From assembly GCA_947386115.1 (NCBI GenBank), contig CANDNO010000001.1, forward strand, positions 1 to 64,000: a stretch of DNA of 64,000 bases. Direction: 5' to 3'. Shown here one piece after another: positions 30,341-38,558 of the stretch. This stretch comes from an uncultured Muribaculaceae bacterium. Its GTDB lineage: Bacteria; Bacteroidota; Bacteroidia; Bacteroidales; Muribaculaceae. The notes below the pieces were generated by a model, which ran no database searches, was not told where the DNA came from, and saw nothing but the letters and a program-made list of their open reading frames with translations. Each line of letters opens with the position of its first letter. Position 1 is the stretch's first letter. The position numbers and the translations under genes were made by a program.

Positions 30341-30907
30341 TTATTTTTTCTTCTTTACCGTCCAGCCAAACCGTCCTATCTCGGCTCCCTGCTCGTAGTA
30401 GTGGCCGTGTGAATAGTTCAGCAGACCGGCGGCCCCGAGGTCGAAGGCGCCCGTCGACGGGTCGATGAGACTCTCGTCGGCTCTCACATTCAGCACCTCG
30501 GCAATGAACATGTGGTGGCTTCCGAGCGGCACTATCTCCTTCACCCTGCACTCGATGCTTAGGGGCGACTCGGCTATTGAGGGGCATGACACCATCACGC
30601 CTGGCTCGCGCGTAAGACCACACTCGGCCCACTTGTCAAAGTCGCGTCCGCTTTTTACGCCACACCAGTCGGTAGCTTTGGCCAGCGCTTTGGTCGTGAG
30701 GTTCACGGTAAATTCCATCGTCTCCTTTATCATCCCGTAGCTGTGACGCTCGGGGCGTACCGAGATATAAAGCATGGCCGGGTCGGTGCAGATTGTTCCC
30801 GTCCAGGCTACTGTGATGATGTTGTCGTTGCCGTTAGAGTCGGCACAACTCACCATTACCGCCGGCAGCGGGTAAATCATAGTTCCGGGTTTCCAGTTCT
30901 GTTTCAT
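30341..30907 (-). CDS. flavin reductase family protein
   Basis: A 188-residue FMN-binding split-barrel protein of the flavin reductase-like family, with ITVAWTGTICTDPAMLYISV and PERHSYGMI in the FMN-binding half, then EFTVNL. Usual in anaerobes; the electron partner is unknown. It lies between pyrI and glyA with short gaps, so it is probably cotranscribed, though no metabolic link is evident. The C-terminus ends in a lysine run. Confidence 0.85.
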   Translation of the reverse strand: MKQNWKPGTMIYPLPAVMVSCADSNGNDNIITVAWTGTICTDPAMLYISVRPERHSYGMIKETMEFTVNLTTKALAKATDWCGVKSGRDFDKWAECGLTREPGVMVSCPSIAESPLSIECRVKEIVPLGSHHMFIAEVLNVRADESLIDPSTGAFDLGAAGLLNYSHGHYYEQGAEIGRFGWTVKKKK

Positions 30908-30932
30908 AATCTCGCGGTGACGGTGTGGAGTA

Positions 30933-31391
30933 TCAGAGAATGTTGGCCTTGTCGGCCTTGATCATGTGGCTGCAATAATGGCACTTGATTACGACAGGCT
31001 CGCGGCTCACGACGGTGAAACGCGTAGCCATAGGCTCGTTGTTGGTGATGCACTTGGGGTTGTCACATTTCACGATGCCTACGATGGTGTCTGGCAGTGT
31101 AACGGGGCGCTTCTCTGTGACCTCGAAGTCGCGTATTGTGTTCACGACGGCTGTAGGTGCTATAAGCGCTATGCGGTTGAGAGTCTTTTCGGGAAAGTTG
31201 ACATCGGCAACTTTGATAATACCCTTCGATTCTAGTTTTGAACTGTGCAGGTTGTTGCCTATGGTGAGCTGGGTGTCGAGCTTCTCGAGACCCAGAATCT
31301 TGACACACTTAAACAGAGCACGTGAGGGTATGTGATCGATTACGATGCCGTTGCGCAGGGCTGCTACGGCGAGTTCTTTCTTCGGTGCCAT
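30933..31391 (-). CDS. pyrI: aspartate carbamoyltransferase regulatory chain
   Basis: A 152-residue regulatory subunit that binds nucleotide effectors and holds the catalytic trimers together. N-terminal allosteric domain (IVIDHIPSRALFKCVKILGL) and C-terminal zinc domain with four cysteines in CDNPKC and IKCHYC. The start codon overlaps the pyrB stop by one base. Confidence 0.97.
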   Translation of the reverse strand: MAPKKELAVAALRNGIVIDHIPSRALFKCVKILGLEKLDTQLTIGNNLHSSKLESKGIIKVADVNFPEKTLNRIALIAPTAVVNTIRDFEVTEKRPVTLPDTIVGIVKCDNPKCITNNEPMATRFTVVSREPVVIKCHYCSHMIKADKANIL

Positions 31392-32320
31392 TATTCTTTA
31401 TCTTTAAGTGGGTTGATACCAAGTGCGTTGCATATAAGAGCCTGGCGGGTGAACAATCCGTTCTTGGCCTGGGTGAAGTAGTAGGCTTTGGGATTGTCGT
31501 CGACATCATAGTCAATCTCGTTGACGCGGGGGAGCGGGTGGAGGATTCTGAGATTCTCTCGCGAGCCCTCGAGCATAGCGTTGCGCAGGGTGTAGAGATC
31601 TTTTACGCGTTCATACTCCATGATGTCGGTGAAGCGCTCGCGCTGCACGCGGGTCATATATATAATGTCGGACGTGTTGATGACGTCGGCATCAAAGTCG
31701 GTGTGCTCGGTATATTTTATTCCGTTTTGGTCGCAGAACTCGAGATACTCGCGGGGCATCTGAAGCTCCTTGCAGGCTACGAAGCGGAACGTGGGGTTGA
31801 AATATCTCATCGCCATGATGAGCGAGTGAACCGTGCGTCCATATTTCAGGTCGCCTACGAGTGTTATCGTGAGGTTGTCGAGACGGCCTTGTGTCTTGTA
31901 GATAGAGTAGAGGTCAAGCATCGTCTGCGACGGGTGCTGATGTGCGCCGTCGCCCGCGTTGATGATAGGCACGTCGGTAACCTCTGTGGCATATCTTGCA
32001 GCACCCTCGAGGTAGTGGCGCATGATAATGAGATCGACATAGTTGCTCACCATTATTATGGTGTCTTTGAGGGTCTCGCCCTTCGATGAACTTGTTGTCG
32101 ACGCGTCGCTGAAGCCTATGATACGGCCGCCAAGACGGTTTACTGCGGTTTCAAAACTCAGTCGTGTGCGGGTCGACGGTTCAAAGAACAAGGTCGCCAC
32201 GACACGGCCATCAAGAATCTTGTGGTTGGGATTTTCCTCGAAGTAGCGTGCCAGCTCCAGAAGGCTAAGCATCTGCTCTTTAGTGAGGTCCGAGATAGAA
32301 ACAAGGCTATTTGGATTCAT
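31391..32320 (-). CDS. pyrB: aspartate carbamoyltransferase catalytic chain
   Basis: A 309-residue enzyme for the first committed step of pyrimidine synthesis: carbamoyl phosphate plus aspartate gives carbamoyl aspartate. STRTRLSFE is the carbamoyl-phosphate site, [14 protein letters not shown] and the PLPRVNEI segment are also present. The ATG at 32320 was chosen since the conserved sequence begins there; the frame is open upstream into the promoter region, where TAATTTTG elements occur. Translationally coupled to pyrI. Confidence 0.97.
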   Translation of the reverse strand: MNPNSLVSISDLTKEQMLSLLELARYFEENPNHKILDGRVVATLFFEPSTRTRLSFETAVNRLGGRIIGFSDASTTSSSKGETLKDTIIMVSNYVDLIIMRHYLEGAARYATEVTDVPIINAGDGAHQHPSQTMLDLYSIYKTQGRLDNLTITLVGDLKYGRTVHSLIMAMRYFNPTFRFVACKELQMPREYLEFCDQNGIKYTEHTDFDADVINTSDIIYMTRVQRERFTDIMEYERVKDLYTLRNAMLEGSRENLRILHPLPRVNEIDYDVDDNPKAYYFTQAKNGLFTRQALICNALGINPLKDKE

Positions 32321-32416
32321 CTTTGCCGGTTTTTCTGCAAAATTACTACAAATTTTTGGCATACGCCTCTTTTTAGATACTCAAAATTATAAAAATTATA
32401 AATGTTTTGTGTTTTG

Positions 32417-32458
32417 AAAAAAAGAGCGCCCGCTTTGGCTTTGGGGCCAAGGCGGGCG
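32417..32458 (-). terminator. terminator of the redoxin gene
   Basis: CGCCCGC (32427-32433) pairs with GCGGGCG (32452-32458), extended by TTGGC / GCCAA inside, and is followed by seven T on the minus strand. Confidence 0.85.
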
Positions 32459-32480
32459 TGGAAAGTTGTGCTTGTTGATG

Positions 32481-32966
32481 TTAGTTCAACAATGAATTGA
32501 CTTGTTCGGCATCGGGGTCTACGGCCAGGATTACTCCGCGGGGATTAATCATGAACGTGTGCAGTCCGCGATCAAGATGATATTCTTTCATGATGTCGGC
32601 TGCTTTGAGGCCCTCGACGTGATATTGCGAGCTGGCGTTCAGATTGTCGCGCTTGACTACCTCGTCAAACAAAGTTGCGTTGCGGTCAAAGTTTACCGCT
32701 ACATGTTCCAATCTGTTTTCTCGGCCGGCGAGTGCCGTGTACTCGTTGCATCTGATTCGCGAAGCGGCGTCGCTTGACGACCAGAATGTCAACAATACAT
32801 ACTCACCCTTTAACTCGCTGAGAGTTGTAGATGTCGAGTCGGCAGCTGTCAGTGACAGGCCGGGTGCACGATAACCCACTACGGGAGCGGTGGCGCGGTC
32901 GGTGAATGCCGACAGGGTGAGAACCAAGAAAGCGAAGCTGGCAATAAACAGGATTGCTTTCTTCAT
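32481..32966 (-). CDS. TlpA-like redoxin lacking the CxxC motif
   Basis: A 161-residue exported protein (signal peptide to about residue 20-26) with a thioredoxin/AhpC-TlpA fold: APGLSLTAADSTSTTLSEL, then GEYVLLTFWSSSDAASR, and FMINPRGVILAVDP with the cis-proline region near residue 140. The usual WCxxC is replaced by WSSSDAASR; the only cysteine in the region is Cys73. It is therefore unlikely to be a disulfide reductase and may have a structural or peroxidatic role, or be non-catalytic. Single-gene unit with a 130-base structured leader. Confidence 0.8.
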   Translation of the reverse strand: MKKAILFIASFAFLVLTLSAFTDRATAPVVGYRAPGLSLTAADSTSTTLSELKGEYVLLTFWSSSDAASRIRCNEYTALAGRENRLEHVAVNFDRNATLFDEVVKRDNLNASSQYHVEGLKAADIMKEYHLDRGLHTFMINPRGVILAVDPDAEQVNSLLN

Positions 32967-33098
32967 AATTATGGTTTTATGTTACTACTAAGAATTGTCG
33001 GCTGTGCTGCAATCACGCAGAGTAAAACTGCCGCAATCCTTGCCGATTTTCGGCTCGGTGTCATCTCTATGACACGTCATTGTGTGTGTTGAACGATG

Positions 33099-33130
33099 CA
33101 AAGTTACGAATTTTCAATGACATTACCAAT
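33099..33130 (-). promoter_or_regulatory. promoter of the redoxin gene
   Basis: ATTG (33130-33127), 20-base spacer, TAACTTTG (33106-33099) on the minus strand. It would give a leader of about 125 bases that contains two clean hairpins: GTGTCAT/ATGACAC (33059-33076) and GCCGA/TCGGC (33040-33054). Confidence 0.7.
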
Positions 33131-33246
33131 TTGTAACATCCTTAGTCCAGGTATTGTTCAGTCACACGGCTCTACTCCCCGCATTGCAAGCGGAGTGATG
33201 GATGATTGTTAATTTTGGTTAATCAAGCCGTTGCTTGGGCTCGTTT

Positions 33247-34212
33247 TTACGGATTGAAGCGTGATTCTATAAGCCTTTGCTGGGCTTTGCCGTAGAACTC
33301 GGGCGACAATATTCGCTGCATATCGGTGTCGGGATTCTCGCGTGTGTAGCTGTCGATGATTTCGAGACCTATGATGTTGGCCGCACGCGCCCGCAGCTGC
33401 ATTTTGCCTATGGTTGAGAATGGCGCTGGCAAGGTGAGCCGTGATATGTCAGCGTCGGATGTCGTGTATAGCAGTCGCTCGGTGGCGAGTGCCTCCCAAA
33501 TCTCGCGCGAATTATTCTTGACCGTTTGATATTCATCGCTACTCATCCCCGAAGCGGTGGCGGCATCTACACCGAGGGCTTCCGAGACGGCTCGCAAGAC
33601 TGCTCCCTCGTAGAGCATGCGCTCAAGTAGTGTCCCGTCGGTGGGGTGGTAGGGGTAGTTGATGCGCACGAGCGCTTCGGCCACATCGGCCGGGACGCGC
33701 GACGCTGTCTTCAGTCGGCGTCGATACTCGGGCATCGACGAGTAGCCGGCATAGTCGCTGCCCAGATAGTGGTTGAGCGCGATCATCACGATGGAGTCGC
33801 TCACGATTACCGACTGCATGTAGGGACTGGCTATACCATACACATTCGTAACGTTTACCTCGGGCAGCAAGCTTTCGAGGCGTTTGATAGTTCTGCCTAA
33901 TGGCAGTGCAAGCGAGTCGCTTTGTGTGAACCGCTCCCTTATGTCTTTACCGAACACGGCTGTGACGGGACTCTCATGCAGTGTGAGCAGAGTGCTGTCA
34001 CAGGTGGTGGCGTTTCCGGTCATCAGCTCGAGGTATAATCCCAGTCCGGGTTGCAGTGACTCCAGCTCGGGAGCGCTTGACGGGTAATTGTCGATGAACA
34101 GGTCGATGCGTTCGACAGGCATCGGCGTGGCGGTATCACTGTCGGCGTTTCTGCTGCAGGCGAGAAGAGCAGTGAGCAGTATTCCTAATATATATAAGTA
34201 TAGTCGGTTCAT
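33247..34212 (-). CDS. GldB-like lipoprotein
   Basis: A 321-residue lipoprotein (lipobox LLAC, Cys19) similar to the gliding motility lipoprotein GldB family: PVERIDLFIDNYP near the N-terminus, ALNHYLGSDY in the middle, and NNSREIWEALATERLLY toward the end. Homologues occur in many non-gliding Bacteroidales, so motility should not be inferred. The ATG at 34212 starts the signal peptide; a -7 box lies only four bases upstream of it. Divergent from the amidase gene. Confidence 0.8.
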   Translation of the reverse strand: MNRLYLYILGILLTALLACSRNADSDTATPMPVERIDLFIDNYPSSAPELESLQPGLGLYLELMTGNATTCDSTLLTLHESPVTAVFGKDIRERFTQSDSLALPLGRTIKRLESLLPEVNVTNVYGIASPYMQSVIVSDSIVMIALNHYLGSDYAGYSSMPEYRRRLKTASRVPADVAEALVRINYPYHPTDGTLLERMLYEGAVLRAVSEALGVDAATASGMSSDEYQTVKNNSREIWEALATERLLYTTSDADISRLTLPAPFSTIGKMQLRARAANIIGLEIIDSYTRENPDTDMQRILSPEFYGKAQQRLIESRFNP

Positions 34213-34216
34213 GAAG

Positions 34217-34224
34217 CAAAGGTA
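34217..34224 (-). promoter_or_regulatory. -7 element next to the GldB-like gene
   Basis: TACCTTTG on the minus strand is a full TAnnTTTG match that ends four bases before the ATG at 34212. No TTTG is found at the -33 position. If used, the mRNA would be leaderless. Confidence 0.4.
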
Positions 34225-34318
34225 CAAATAATCGAAAATGAAATCATAATGAATAATCTGTTTTGCCCCGATATTGGCCAAAAAAGGTAATATTTGTAAT
34301 ATTTATCGTTTCTCTGAT

Positions 34319-34348
34319 ATTGATATAACAGTTAATTTTCTAATTTTG
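34319..34348 (+). promoter_or_regulatory. promoter of the amidase-mlaD pair
   Basis: ATTG (34319-34322), 18-base spacer and TAATTTTG (34341-34348). The spacer is one base short of the usual range. The start codon is 19 bases downstream. Confidence 0.5.
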
Positions 34349-34367
34349 TAGTCTAAATGCTCCACTT

Positions 34368-35180
34368 ATGAACAAAAACATTATAACACGATTTGCTTTC
34401 TCGCTGCTGTTGATGGCGGTTTTTGCCGTGTCGGCTTCGGCGCGCGACTTTGTCCTGGTCATTGACCCCGGGCATGGAGGCAAGGATGTGGGAGCCCGCG
34501 GTGTCAAGGCCTACGAGAAGAACATCAACCTTGCCGTCGCAAAACTTTTTGGTGAAAAAGTCAAGAAGGAGTGCAAGGATGTCAAGGTGGTCTATACCCG
34601 CGACGATGATACGTTTGTGAAACTTAATGACCGCGCCGAGATAGCCAACAAGGCCAACGGCGACCTTTTTGTCTCGATTCATGTTAACTCGGTGGCACGT
34701 AAGAATCGAAATCGCACGCGTATCTCGGGTGCCGAAGTCTACACGCTTGGACTTCACCGTAGCGATGATAACCTTGCCGTGGCTATGCGCGAGAACTCAG
34801 TGATGTCGCTCGAGGCCGACCAGTCGGAGACCTATCAGGGATTTGACCCGGAGTCGTCGGAGAGCTATATAATCTTCGAGCTGAGCCAGAGCCTGTACAT
34901 GGACAAGAGCATCGAGATGGCCGAGCTGGTACAGCAGTCGCTTGTGGGCAACGCCAACCGTGCCGACAAGGGTGTAAAGCAGGCCGGCTTCTGGGTGTTG
35001 TGGGCCACATCGATGCCCTCGATACTCATTGAACTCGACTTCATAAGCAATCCCACTCAGGAAAAATATCTTGCTTCTCAGAAGGGGCAGCGTGAACTTG
35101 CCGATGCCATCTTCGAGGGCTTTTTGACATATAAGGAAAACAACCCGGTGATGCCGGAAACTAATAATGAAAGCCGTTGA
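34368..35180 (+). CDS. N-acetylmuramoyl-L-alanine amidase
   Basis: A 270-residue exported zinc amidase of the amidase_3 (AmiC-like) type, which cuts the bond between MurNAc and L-Ala in peptidoglycan. Signal peptide to about residue 25 (SASA). Zinc ligands and catalytic glutamate are visible: IDPGHGGKDVGARG, the conserved VSIHVNSV, and LIELDFISN near residue 225. Followed 27 bases later by the MlaD-family gene in one operon. Confidence 0.95.
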   Translation: MNKNIITRFAFSLLLMAVFAVSASARDFVLVIDPGHGGKDVGARGVKAYEKNINLAVAKLFGEKVKKECKDVKVVYTRDDDTFVKLNDRAEIANKANGDLFVSIHVNSVARKNRNRTRISGAEVYTLGLHRSDDNLAVAMRENSVMSLEADQSETYQGFDPESSESYIIFELSQSLYMDKSIEMAELVQQSLVGNANRADKGVKQAGFWVLWATSMPSILIELDFISNPTQEKYLASQKGQRELADAIFEGFLTYKENNPVMPETNNESR

Positions 35181-35207
35181 CGTGCGGCTGCAAACATATT
35201 CTAAAGT

Positions 35208-36095
35208 ATGAAACGTAATTTTATAATCGGACTTTGTGTCCTTGTCGCACTTGCCATCCTGTTTTTCGGCCTTGAGTTTCTCAAGGGCGTGAATGTTTTT
35301 AAGCCTGCCAATTATTACAGCGCGTCATATACCAACGTTGCGGGTCTGCAGGTTTCGGCACCTGTCTCGATCAACGGTTTTAAAGTGGGCCAGGTGAGCA
35401 ATATTCAGTATGAATATGACAATCCCGGTCACGTGCTTGTCGAGATGAGCCTCGACAAGGCGCTCAAGATACCTCAGGGCACGAAGGCTGTGATCGAGGC
35501 CGACCTTCTCGGCACCGCAACAGTTCATCTCGTAATGTCGTCGAGCAATGATTATCATAACGTGGGCGACAAGCTCATAGGCGAAACGGCATCGGGAATG
35601 ATGGAGAGCGTCTCGCAGGATCTCATGCCAGGTGTGACTCGCATCCTGCCCACGGTCGATACTTTGCTGTCAAATGTCAATACGCTTGTTGCCGACCCTG
35701 CTCTGGCCGCTTCGATTGCACGTCTTGATAATATAACTGCAACACTTGCTTCGACGCTCGACCGTCTCGATCGCTCGATGAAGACTCTGCCCGACGTCAT
35801 GAACAATGTCAATGGCATCACGGCCAATCTTGACACTATGTCGCGTAACCTGTGCAGCCTTTCGGCCCGCCTTGATGAAGCCGGCATAGACAAGACTCTC
35901 GCCAACGTTCAGGAAATTTCGCGCGAACTCAAGGAGCTCACAGCAGCGCTTAACTCTGAGGAATCATCGGTAGGACAGCTCATGCACGACCCCGAGCTGT
36001 ACAACAATCTTAACAACGCTGCCGCAAGTCTCGACTCGCTGCTCATCGATGTCAAGAAGAACCCCAAACGTTACATTTCGATTAAATTGCTTTAA
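35208..36095 (+). CDS. MlaD/MCE family lipid-transport protein
   Basis: A 295-residue protein with one N-terminal transmembrane helix (about 5-22) and an MCE domain (about 35-115: ASYTNVAGLQVSAPVSINGFKVGQV). The rest (130-280) is helical and rich in heptad-like leucines, suited to an oligomeric tunnel across the periplasm. MlaD proteins bind phospholipid and work with an MlaE/MlaF ABC transporter, genes for which are not in this window. Last gene of the pair, closed by a strong terminator. Confidence 0.9.
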   Translation: MKRNFIIGLCVLVALAILFFGLEFLKGVNVFKPANYYSASYTNVAGLQVSAPVSINGFKVGQVSNIQYEYDNPGHVLVEMSLDKALKIPQGTKAVIEADLLGTATVHLVMSSSNDYHNVGDKLIGETASGMMESVSQDLMPGVTRILPTVDTLLSNVNTLVADPALAASIARLDNITATLASTLDRLDRSMKTLPDVMNNVNGITANLDTMSRNLCSLSARLDEAGIDKTLANVQEISRELKELTAALNSEESSVGQLMHDPELYNNLNNAAASLDSLLIDVKKNPKRYISIKLL

Positions 36096-36123
36096 CCCTA
36101 AAAGCATAAAACTTGCAATACCG

Positions 36124-36174
36124 GCGGCGCCTTGTTTAGACTCGTTCTAAATAAGGCGCCGCTTAAAGTTTTTG
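36124..36174 (+). terminator. terminator of the amidase-mlaD operon
   Basis: GCGGCGCC (36124-36131) pairs with GGCGCCGC (36155-36162), the stem extending through TTTAGA/TCTAAA with a small loop; a T-rich stretch follows. The rest of the 353-base gap to dnaA shows only the dnaA promoter and one weak DnaA-box match (TTATCCATA, 36371-36379). Confidence 0.85.
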
Positions 36175-36397
36175 TTTAAATCCCCCTGTTTGACACGGTT
36201 TGAGCACTGTTAATCGGTACGGCATATCGGCAAAATGTTAATAACTTTGATTTTGATGTTTTAGTTATATATGATTGATGAATAGTTCTGTAGAGAATAA
36301 ATATAAAGTAATAGTTTAATGAAAATACTCGTTTTGTAATAAATCACTGAACATCAGTACACTTGAACCTTTATCCATATTTCCAAATATTTTGACC

Positions 36398-36429
36398 TTT
36401 GTTTTTAATAAAAATATTTCAGAATTTTG
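36398..36429 (+). promoter_or_regulatory. promoter of dnaA
   Basis: TTTG (36398-36401), 20-base spacer and GAATTTTG (36422-36429), one mismatch in the -7 box. The start codon is 19 bases downstream. Confidence 0.6.
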
Positions 36430-36448
36430 TGTCCGTAAAATAGAGTTT

Positions 36449-37834
36449 ATGTCACCGACATCATGTACATATAATTGGAACGATTGCCTTGCGATATTCA
36501 AGGACATCCTGCCGCCCGACCAGTACACTGCCTGGTTCGAGCCGGTAACGGCTGTCAGCTATGTCGACGGTAATCTCACCCTGTCGGTACCGAGCCCTTA
36601 CTTTGTAGAGTATCTCGAGGAGAAATACATACGTATAATAGGCACGGTATTGCAGCGCGTATATGGAAAAGGTGTCAATCTTTATTACCAGTATGAGCAG
36701 GTGCAGAATCAGCCTGCTACACGTGTCGATGTGCGCAGCGACAACCGCAGCCAGGCCATCAAGGACGAGCCGGTAAAGGCCAATCCGTTCCAGGCTCCGG
36801 TCAACGTCATGTTCGACTCGCAGCTCAACCCTCACTATACGTTTGAGAACTACTGCGGCAGTATAAGCAACCGCCTTGCTCGCTCGATAGGCGAGACTAT
36901 CGCCAACGATCCCACATGCACGACTTTCAACCCGTTGTTCGTGTTCGGTCCCTCGGGCGTGGGCAAGACCCACCTTATACATGCTATAGGCATCCGCATC
37001 AAGGAGCGTAATCCTCAGACCCGCGTGTTGTATGTCAACGCCCGCCTGTTTGAGAGCCAGTTCACGGTAGCAAGCCGCAACGGCAAGATCAACGAATTCA
37101 TCAACTTCTACCAGAGCATCGATGTCCTCATTATCGACGATATACAGGATCTCATCGACAAGGAGAAGACCCAGATGACATTCTTCCACATCTTCAACCA
37201 TCTGCACCTTAATAATAAGCGCATCATATTGACGAGCGACTGTCGCCCGTCGCAGCTTAAAGGTATGCCCGAGCGAATGCTCACACGCCTCAAGTGGGGT
37301 ATGACCGTAGAGCTTGAGCGCCCCGACCTTGAGTTGCGCAAAGAGGTGCTTCGCCGCAAGGCCGATACCGACGGCTTGAGCATCAGTGCCGAGGTTCTCG
37401 ACTTTATCGCCGAGAACGTTACCGGAAGCATACGCGAGCTTGAGGGTATCATGGTGTCGTTGCTGGCCCATGCCACTATCCTCTCTCAGGAAATCACGCT
37501 CGACCTTGCCCGCAGCGTCCTGAGCAATGCCGTAAAGGTGGCTCGCAAGCAGCTCAACTTCGAGATGATAACCCAGAGCGTGAGCGCCTATTACAATATC
37601 GAGCCCGACGACCTGTTTACAAAGTCGCGTAAGCGCGAGATTTCCGACGCACGCCAGATGGTGATGTACCTTGCCAAGAAACATGCCAAGATGCCTTTAA
37701 CGGCCATTGGAACCCGTCTGTCGCGCACTCACGCCACCGTTCTATATGCGTGCAAGAACATCGAGGAGCGCTTACCCATTGAAAAGCAGCTCCAGGAAGA
37801 TGTCAACAAGATCGAGACATCGCTCCTGAAGTAA
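36449..37834 (+). CDS. dnaA: chromosomal replication initiator DnaA
   Basis: A 461-residue initiator with the four usual domains. Walker A GPSGVGKT is at 167-174, Walker B in VLIIDDIQDL near 226, and the DNA-binding domain IV ends with SRTHATVLYACKNI (a variant of the family signature). The ATG at 36449 was preferred: it lies after the promoter, and domain I begins right after it. No cluster of DnaA boxes, dnaN or rpmH is adjacent, so this is not evidently the replication origin. Confidence 0.97.
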   Translation: MSPTSCTYNWNDCLAIFKDILPPDQYTAWFEPVTAVSYVDGNLTLSVPSPYFVEYLEEKYIRIIGTVLQRVYGKGVNLYYQYEQVQNQPATRVDVRSDNRSQAIKDEPVKANPFQAPVNVMFDSQLNPHYTFENYCGSISNRLARSIGETIANDPTCTTFNPLFVFGPSGVGKTHLIHAIGIRIKERNPQTRVLYVNARLFESQFTVASRNGKINEFINFYQSIDVLIIDDIQDLIDKEKTQMTFFHIFNHLHLNNKRIILTSDCRPSQLKGMPERMLTRLKWGMTVELERPDLELRKEVLRRKADTDGLSISAEVLDFIAENVTGSIRELEGIMVSLLAHATILSQEITLDLARSVLSNAVKVARKQLNFEMITQSVSAYYNIEPDDLFTKSRKREISDARQMVMYLAKKHAKMPLTAIGTRLSRTHATVLYACKNIEERLPIEKQLQEDVNKIETSLLK

Positions 37835-37850
37835 TCCAAAAATCAGTTTC

Positions 37851-37882
37851 TTTGTTTGGGCGGGATATAAATCGTATCTTTG
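37851..37882 (+). promoter_or_regulatory. promoter of the DUF2461 gene
   Basis: TTTG (37851-37854), 20-base spacer, TATCTTTG (37875-37882): exact consensus match, 16 bases before the start codon. Confidence 0.85.
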
Positions 37883-37898
37883 CCCCAAAATACTGCGT

Positions 37899-38558
37899 AT
37901 GGAACTGATACAATTTCTTGATAGATTACAGCACAATAATAATCGCGGGTGGTTTGCCGACCATCGCGCCGAGTATGACGAGGTGCGTGAGAAGTGGTAT
38001 GAGGACATGGACCGCCTGATAGCGAATGTCGCGCAATGGGAGCCGCGTCTTGCCGGCACGACCGGCCGACAGGCTTCTTACCGCATTTATCGCGACACAC
38101 GTTTCTCTCTCGACAAGACTCCCTATAAAACAAATTTCTCGGCGATACTTTCGCCCCGTGGCAAGCGCCTACAGGTGGCCGATTATTATATTCAGGCCGG
38201 CGCGCCCGGCACTGAAAGCCTTACGGCCGGAGGTTTCTGGGCTTCCGACTCGGCTTCTTTACAGAAACTTCGCAAGGCTATGATCGACAACATCGAGGAA
38301 TTCGAGGTCATAATAAACGAGCCGGAGTTTAAACGGCTCTATCCCGCCTGGTATGGTCCGCAGCTCAAGACTGCCCCCAAGGGGTGGAACCGTAATCACC
38401 CGCATGTCGATCTGTTGCGGCTGCAGGTCGTAGGGCGTGAGCATATACTTGACCAGTCGGTGTTCAGCGATCCTTCGTGGCCCGATAAGGTGGCCGAGTT
38501 GCTTCGCCCGTTAAAACCTCTTGTCGACTTTATCAATTACAGCCTTCTCGACGAGTGA
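37899..38558 (+). CDS. DUF2461 family protein
   Basis: A 219-residue cytoplasmic protein of the DUF2461 (TIGR02453-like) family: NNNRGWFADHRAEYDEVREK at the N-terminus, RIYRDTRFSLDKTPYKTNF in the middle, and GGFWASDSASLQKLRKAM. Function unestablished. Its stop codon is in the palindrome TGATCA that also supplies the stop of rodA on the other strand, so the two genes abut with no spacer. Confidence 0.9.
   Translation: MELIQFLDRLQHNNNRGWFADHRAEYDEVREKWYEDMDRLIANVAQWEPRLAGTTGRQASYRIYRDTRFSLDKTPYKTNFSAILSPRGKRLQVADYYIQAGAPGTESLTAGGFWASDSASLQKLRKAMIDNIEEFEVIINEPEFKRLYPAWYGPQLKTAPKGWNRNHPHVDLLRLQVVGREHILDQSVFSDPSWPDKVAELLRPLKPLVDFINYSLLDE

Noticed and set aside
34353..34757. 134-codon open frame antisense to the amidase
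   Set aside because: It lies over the conserved zinc-site region of the amidase and over its promoter.
36096..36448. Replication origin upstream of dnaA
   Set aside because: Only one imperfect DnaA box, no cluster, and no dnaN, rpmH or gidA nearby; in Bacteroidota the origin is often not at dnaA.
36461..37684. 407-codon open frame antisense to dnaA
   Set aside because: It is the mirror of a clear dnaA sequence with all motifs; long antisense frames arise from codon bias in this genome.
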